From an uncultured Oscillibacter sp. (lineage in GTDB: Bacteria > Bacillota > Clostridia > Oscillospirales > Oscillospiraceae), in assembly GCA_910583785.1 (NCBI GenBank), contig CAJTZK010000002.1, forward strand, positions 248,001-312,000: 64,000 nt of DNA, read 5' to 3'. The translations under genes and the position numbers were made by a program. Shown piece after piece: positions 61,434 through 64,000 of this stretch; the stretch's first letter is position 1; each line of letters begins with the position of its first letter. The notes beneath the pieces were generated by a model. The model worked only from the letters and a program-made list of their open reading frames with translations, was not told the origin of the DNA and did no database searches.

Positions 61434-61480
61434 GAGCACCCGCCGGACGGAATCCGGCGGGTGCTCCTTATATTTTTGGC
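61434..61480 (+). terminator. Terminator after the aldo/keto reductase
   Basis: 14-bp perfect stem GAGCACCCGCCGGA / TCCGGCGGGTGCTC, then CTTATATTTTT. Confidence 0.9.
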
Positions 61481-62007
61481 CTACAGCCGGATATATTTTA
61501 TAGGCCGGAAAACAGTTTCCAAACTTCGGGCATGTTTGAAAATGCCCAAACGGTGGTTTTCCCTCTGGGACAGCGTTAAAAAATCTTGAAGTACGCCAGG
61601 TATCCCCGGGATTTTTTCCTTGTCTGAAAAAATGTCCCGGTTATTCCGCCGTTTATCAAATAAGCCCTGGAGTTGGAGAGTGGAAAGAGCGTCTACCCTA
61701 TTTCAGGTGATCCCAAAACAGCCGCCAGTTCTCCAGTAAATATCGCCATGCTGCTTCTCGATTTTCAGGCGGAGGAGAAAAGGGGCATCTTTTATGAAAG
61801 ACTATACTGCCCCAGTTCTATGTTCAAGCGGACATACGAGAATGCTTTCAGGGAGCAAAATCCTATAAATAAGGCAGGTTTCCCTAAGCCCGGAAGAGAC
61901 GAAACTATCCGCGGGGAGATGGATAGTTGCACGGCCGGGAACACCCACTCCATCATAGGGTTCCTTGCAAAAGAACTACGTACATCATAAAGAAGACGGA
62001 AACAAAA
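61481..62007. other. AT-rich non-coding stretch, probably decayed
   Basis: About 530 bp with only short frames and no ribosome binding site placed before a protein-like frame. Composition differs from the neighbouring chromosome. It leads into an integrase relic, so it may hold further remains of the same element. Confidence 0.45.
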
Positions 62008-62190
62008 CATGGCATTGCAGGTTTTCCCCCTCACCGTCCCTGGCATGCTCACGCCTCCATTGCAATTCTCCCTGGTACAGCTATCACGTCTGCTAACCGG
62101 AAACTTAGTCGCTCTGATATTGCAGCAGCTCTCAAAATGTATACTCACATCCCAATCCAGAAGCCTAAGAAAGAAGGCGCTGTTTTTTAA
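62008..62190 (+). pseudogene. Relic of a tyrosine recombinase (integrase) C-terminus
   Basis: The frame FPPHRPWHAHASIAILPGTA, then LSRSDIAAALKMYTHIP, ending KKEGAVF, lines up with the HxLRHTHAS ... LGHSDIATTLKIYTH end of phage-type integrases. The catalytic Tyr is present but HxLRH is corrupted to HRPWH, LGH is lost and there is no N-terminal part. It is a dead fragment of about 60 codons. Confidence 0.6.
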
Positions 62191-62332
62191 ACACCCTCAA
62201 AAATAGAAAAACAGGAAAAGCAAGAAGCTGGCCAAGAACAAACTCCCACCCAGCTTCCCTATTTTGTCTCTGCTTCTCAATGATTTCCCAAGGGCCCCCA
62301 TATATTTCACAAAGAACCTTAAAAACAAAAAC

Positions 62333-62355
62333 CCCAGAACCACAATGGTTCTGGG
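62333..62355 (-). terminator. Terminator belonging to the tRNA-Thr fragment
   Basis: 10-bp perfect stem CCCAGAACCA / TGGTTCTGGG with CAA loop. On the minus strand it is followed by GGTTTTTGTTTTT, 10 bp after the tRNA end. Confidence 0.8.
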
Positions 62356-62365
62356 AAAATCTTCA

Positions 62366-62410
62366 TGGAGCTGCTGGGCGGATTCGAACCGCCGACCTCA
62401 CCCTTACCAA
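62366..62410 (-). other. 3' half of a tRNA-Thr (GGT), probable attachment site (att)
   Basis: Read on the minus strand it has the anticodon loop TTGGTAA, the 3' side of the anticodon stem GGGTG, variable loop, a perfect T arm (GGCGG/CCGCC around TTCGAAT), the 3' acceptor strand CAGCAGC, discriminator T and CCA. Homology stops sharply at 62411, where the 5' half should begin. It keeps its own terminator at 62333-62355. Such 3' duplications mark the end of elements integrated in tRNA genes. Confidence 0.8.
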
Positions 62411-62860
62411 CTGCCATGGTAATATTTTTCACATATTTTCCACTTGTTTATAGCCGTTTTTGTTCTATTTCATTTGCTTTCCAACACTCTTTGAAAACAG
62501 CATTTCCATGTGTTCCACACCTGTCTGTGGCTGATTATGTGGTCAGAAACCCTTGCGGCACTTGAGGTTTCAAGCCAGGAGCAACATTATTTTAACTCAA
62601 GGAAGTGGTCAAATTTGAATCAGGCTGTCTTAACCGGCTGTCAACTCAGAGGAAATATCAAGCGATGAATTGCACCTCCGTCTACAATGATAAGCAGATT
62701 TCCTAAAGTCCTGTCGCACAAAGATACTGTATAATTTGCTTGCTTTTTACCTCTGTATTTCTACATTTTATTCCCGAAAATCGCTCGACTTACGGACTCC
62801 ATTCCAGTATTGTATTGCTTGCAAAAGTACCCCAAAATATGGAATACAGGAGGAAAACGT
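62411..62860. other. AT-rich gene-free stretch right of the att-like site
   Basis: About 450 bp with no gene-like frame. Near its end are AT-rich promoter-like sequences before the CAP-domain gene; none stands out. If the tRNA-Thr fragment is an att site, this is the first DNA inside the element. Confidence 0.45.
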
Positions 62861-63640
62861 ATGACCAGCATGAAAAAACGCATTTCCGCCGCACTGACCG
62901 CGGCCACCCTCACTATCGTTCTCACCATCCCCGCAATGGCAGCGGAGGCGACTGACGAAACCGTCCGGGTGAGTAGCTACAAGGGTAGTTTCCTGGAAGT
63001 GGGAGAGCGCAGTGGCCTCATCATCGGCCCCAGCGGTACGGAGTACGCCGTCACCTCCAGCGACCCGGACACGGTGGCGGTGGAGCAAGTGCTGACCTTC
63101 TGGGTGGCTGTCGCCAAGGCGGAAGGCACTGCGGAGATTACCGCATCCAACAGCGCCGGGGAGCGCGGGAGCGTAACATTGACAGTCGGCTCCACAGCCC
63201 CCATCACACCGGAACCTCCCGACAGCGGGGACAGTTCCGACCTGACGGACAACCTGGAGATACGCCAAGAGATAATCCGGCTCATCAACCAGACCCGAAA
63301 GACCAATGAGGTGCCAGAACTACCTGTCAACGAGGCTCTGATGAACGCCGCCCAAGCCTGCTCCAACCGGCGCTACACCTGGCATCACGTTTTGGAGGAA
63401 AGCAAGGCCGCTGTTGATGCCGGCTACCCCTACGGCTTCGGCGATAACCTCACCGTGTTCACCGGCACAGCCGATGCCGCCCAACGCGCCGTCGACAACT
63501 GGACTAACTCTCCCGGACACTTCCAGACGATGATCGACCCGAGATGCGACTGCATCGGTGTGGGCGTGACCCAGTACGACGGGATTACATACTGCTATAT
63601 GTTTGTCGGAATACCCAACAGCGTCAACTTCTACGCATAA
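62861..63640 (+). CDS. Secreted CAP-domain (SCP/PR1-like) protein
   Basis: 259 residues from the ATG at 62861 with AGGAGG seven bases upstream. Signal peptide (about 4-29, cleaved near AMAAEA), an Ig-like/BIG-type beta domain (about 32-115; VTSSDPDTVAVEQVLTFW, AEITASNSAGERGSVTLTV), a Pro/Ser linker, then a CAP domain (about 135-259) with ALMNAAQACSNRRY, NWTNSPGHFQTMIDPRCDCI and IGVGVTQYDG. Some family signature residues (HTxxR-type His) differ. Extracellular role unknown; often cell-surface or host-contact proteins. Confidence 0.85.
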   Translation: MTSMKKRISAALTAATLTIVLTIPAMAAEATDETVRVSSYKGSFLEVGERSGLIIGPSGTEYAVTSSDPDTVAVEQVLTFWVAVAKAEGTAEITASNSAGERGSVTLTVGSTAPITPEPPDSGDSSDLTDNLEIRQEIIRLINQTRKTNEVPELPVNEALMNAAQACSNRRYTWHHVLEESKAAVDAGYPYGFGDNLTVFTGTADAAQRAVDNWTNSPGHFQTMIDPRCDCIGVGVTQYDGITYCYMFVGIPNSVNFYA

Positions 63641-63655
63641 CCAGATATGAAACAA

Positions 63656-63692
63656 AGCGGTGCGTTCCGGGTAGTGGAACGCACCGTTTTCT
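63656..63692 (+). terminator. Terminator after the CAP-domain gene
   Basis: 11-bp perfect stem CGGTGCGTTCC / GGAACGCACCG, then TTTTCTGTT. Confidence 0.9.
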
Positions 63693-63837
63693 GTTAATTG
63701 TGAAAGTACCCTGTCAAATATTGCGTAGCAGAAAACAAAGAAAAGGGGACCGCATAACTGACATGACTGTTTCTGGGTTCCCATCTAATAGCGCATTATC
63801 TGCTTAGATGCATTTAATTATCCTCTGCTATCGTTTA

Positions 63838-63868
63838 TACCTGCACTTTTTTCAAATAAATGCAGGTA
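63838..63868. repeat. Inverted repeat upstream of the last promoter
   Basis: TACCTGCA / TGCAGGTA, 8-bp arms, 15-bp spacer, ending 6 bp before the -35 box; a possible operator. Confidence 0.55.
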
Positions 63869-63874
63869 ATTGTC

Positions 63875-63903
63875 TTGACATCTGAGATAAACCATGCTAT
63901 AAT
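63875..63903 (+). promoter_or_regulatory. Strong promoter of the final partial gene
   Basis: Consensus TTGACA, 17 bp, TATAAT with TGC extension. Confidence 0.9.
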
Positions 63904-63938
63904 CACGAATGAAAAAATTTCTCCCGGAGGTGTCTGAT

Positions 63939-64000
63939 ATGTTAAGATTTCTTAGGGAGCGAAAACAGGATTACGACGCCAATACATTTATCGGTGAATT
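63939..64000 (+). CDS. Start of an unidentified gene (runs off the window)
   Basis: ATG at 63939 with GGAGG eight bases upstream. Only about 20 codons are visible (MLRFLRERKQDYDANTFIGE). They are too few to name. Low GC sets it apart from most of the window. Confidence 0.6.
   Translation, partial: MLRFLRERKQDYDANTFIGE

Overview
The window looks like the chromosome of a motile, anaerobic, GC-rich Firmicute of the Clostridia. An Oscillospiraceae relative (Flavonifractor, Oscillibacter, Lawsonibacter type) fits best. The signs are a Gram-positive class III stress operon (ctsR-mcsA-clpC), AGGAGG-type ribosome binding sites, sigma-A promoters, a V-type ATPase, NiaR, an ECF sigma/DUF4179 pair, formate-tetrahydrofolate ligase next to a formate channel, and high GC with strong GC3 bias. 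That bias creates long antisense open frames, which are left out. No species can be named from the sequence alone.

Layout. 1-7.5 kb: a flagellar operon on the minus strand (flgB, flgC, fliE, fliF, fliG, fliH, fliI, fliJ, start of fliK). It is divergent from a three-gene signalling cluster at 7.9-12.9 kb: a receiver/HD-GYP/GGDEF protein, an Hpt protein and a hybrid histidine kinase. 13-20.5 kb: housekeeping genes, namely fhs and its formate channel, a PadR regulator with a broken membrane partner, mutY, a zinc-ribbon protein, thymidine kinase, a PflA-like radical SAM protein and a ferredoxin. 20.5-24.2 kb: ctsR-mcsA-clpC, with no mcsB between them. 24.2-26.2 kb: an ABM-like protein, lspA and an RluA-family synthase. 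26.5-27.2 kb: five tRNAs (Val, Asp, Phe, Gly, Cys). 27.2-28.4 kb: an AT-rich islet with a frameshifted DUF1919 gene and a run of perfect hairpins. 28.5-37.5 kb: a complete nine-gene V-type ATPase operon in the Enterococcus hirae ntp order, with Na+-binding residues kept in the rotor subunit. 37.6-44.7 kb: DUF4180 (frameshifted at a run of ten C), NiaR, a MATE exporter, an ECF sigma/anti-sigma pair, a metallo-beta-lactamase-fold protein, a ZIP transporter and a small HTH protein. 44.7-50.9 kb: an oligopeptide ABC operon that ends in a DUF3810 membrane metallopeptidase-like gene. 50.9-58.3 kb: an AI-2E family permease, lipid kinase, Nudix, CarD, a small protein, an SLH/serine-hydrolase protein and an MFS transporter. 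58.3-61.4 kb: a LysR-linked CMD/cupin, cyclophilin-like and aldo/keto reductase locus broken by several frameshifts. 61.4-64 kb: AT-rich DNA with an integrase relic, a tRNA-Thr 3' half with its own terminator, a secreted CAP-domain protein and the start of another gene.

How the parts fit together. The c-di-GMP/phosphorelay genes start about 270 bp from the flagellar promoter, so control of motility by c-di-GMP is a natural inference. The Na+-type V-ATPase suggests sodium bioenergetics. fhs plus the channel handle formate in one-carbon metabolism. Peptide import followed by a membrane peptidase suggests amino-acid fermentation. The most unusual parts are the decaying or mobile segments: the 59-61 kb frameshift cluster, the predicted attachment site at 62.4 kb, the DUF1919 islet, the homopolymer in DUF4180, and a five-hairpin spacer inside the V-ATPase operon. 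Several single-base frameshifts could also be assembly errors, and this is stated where it applies.
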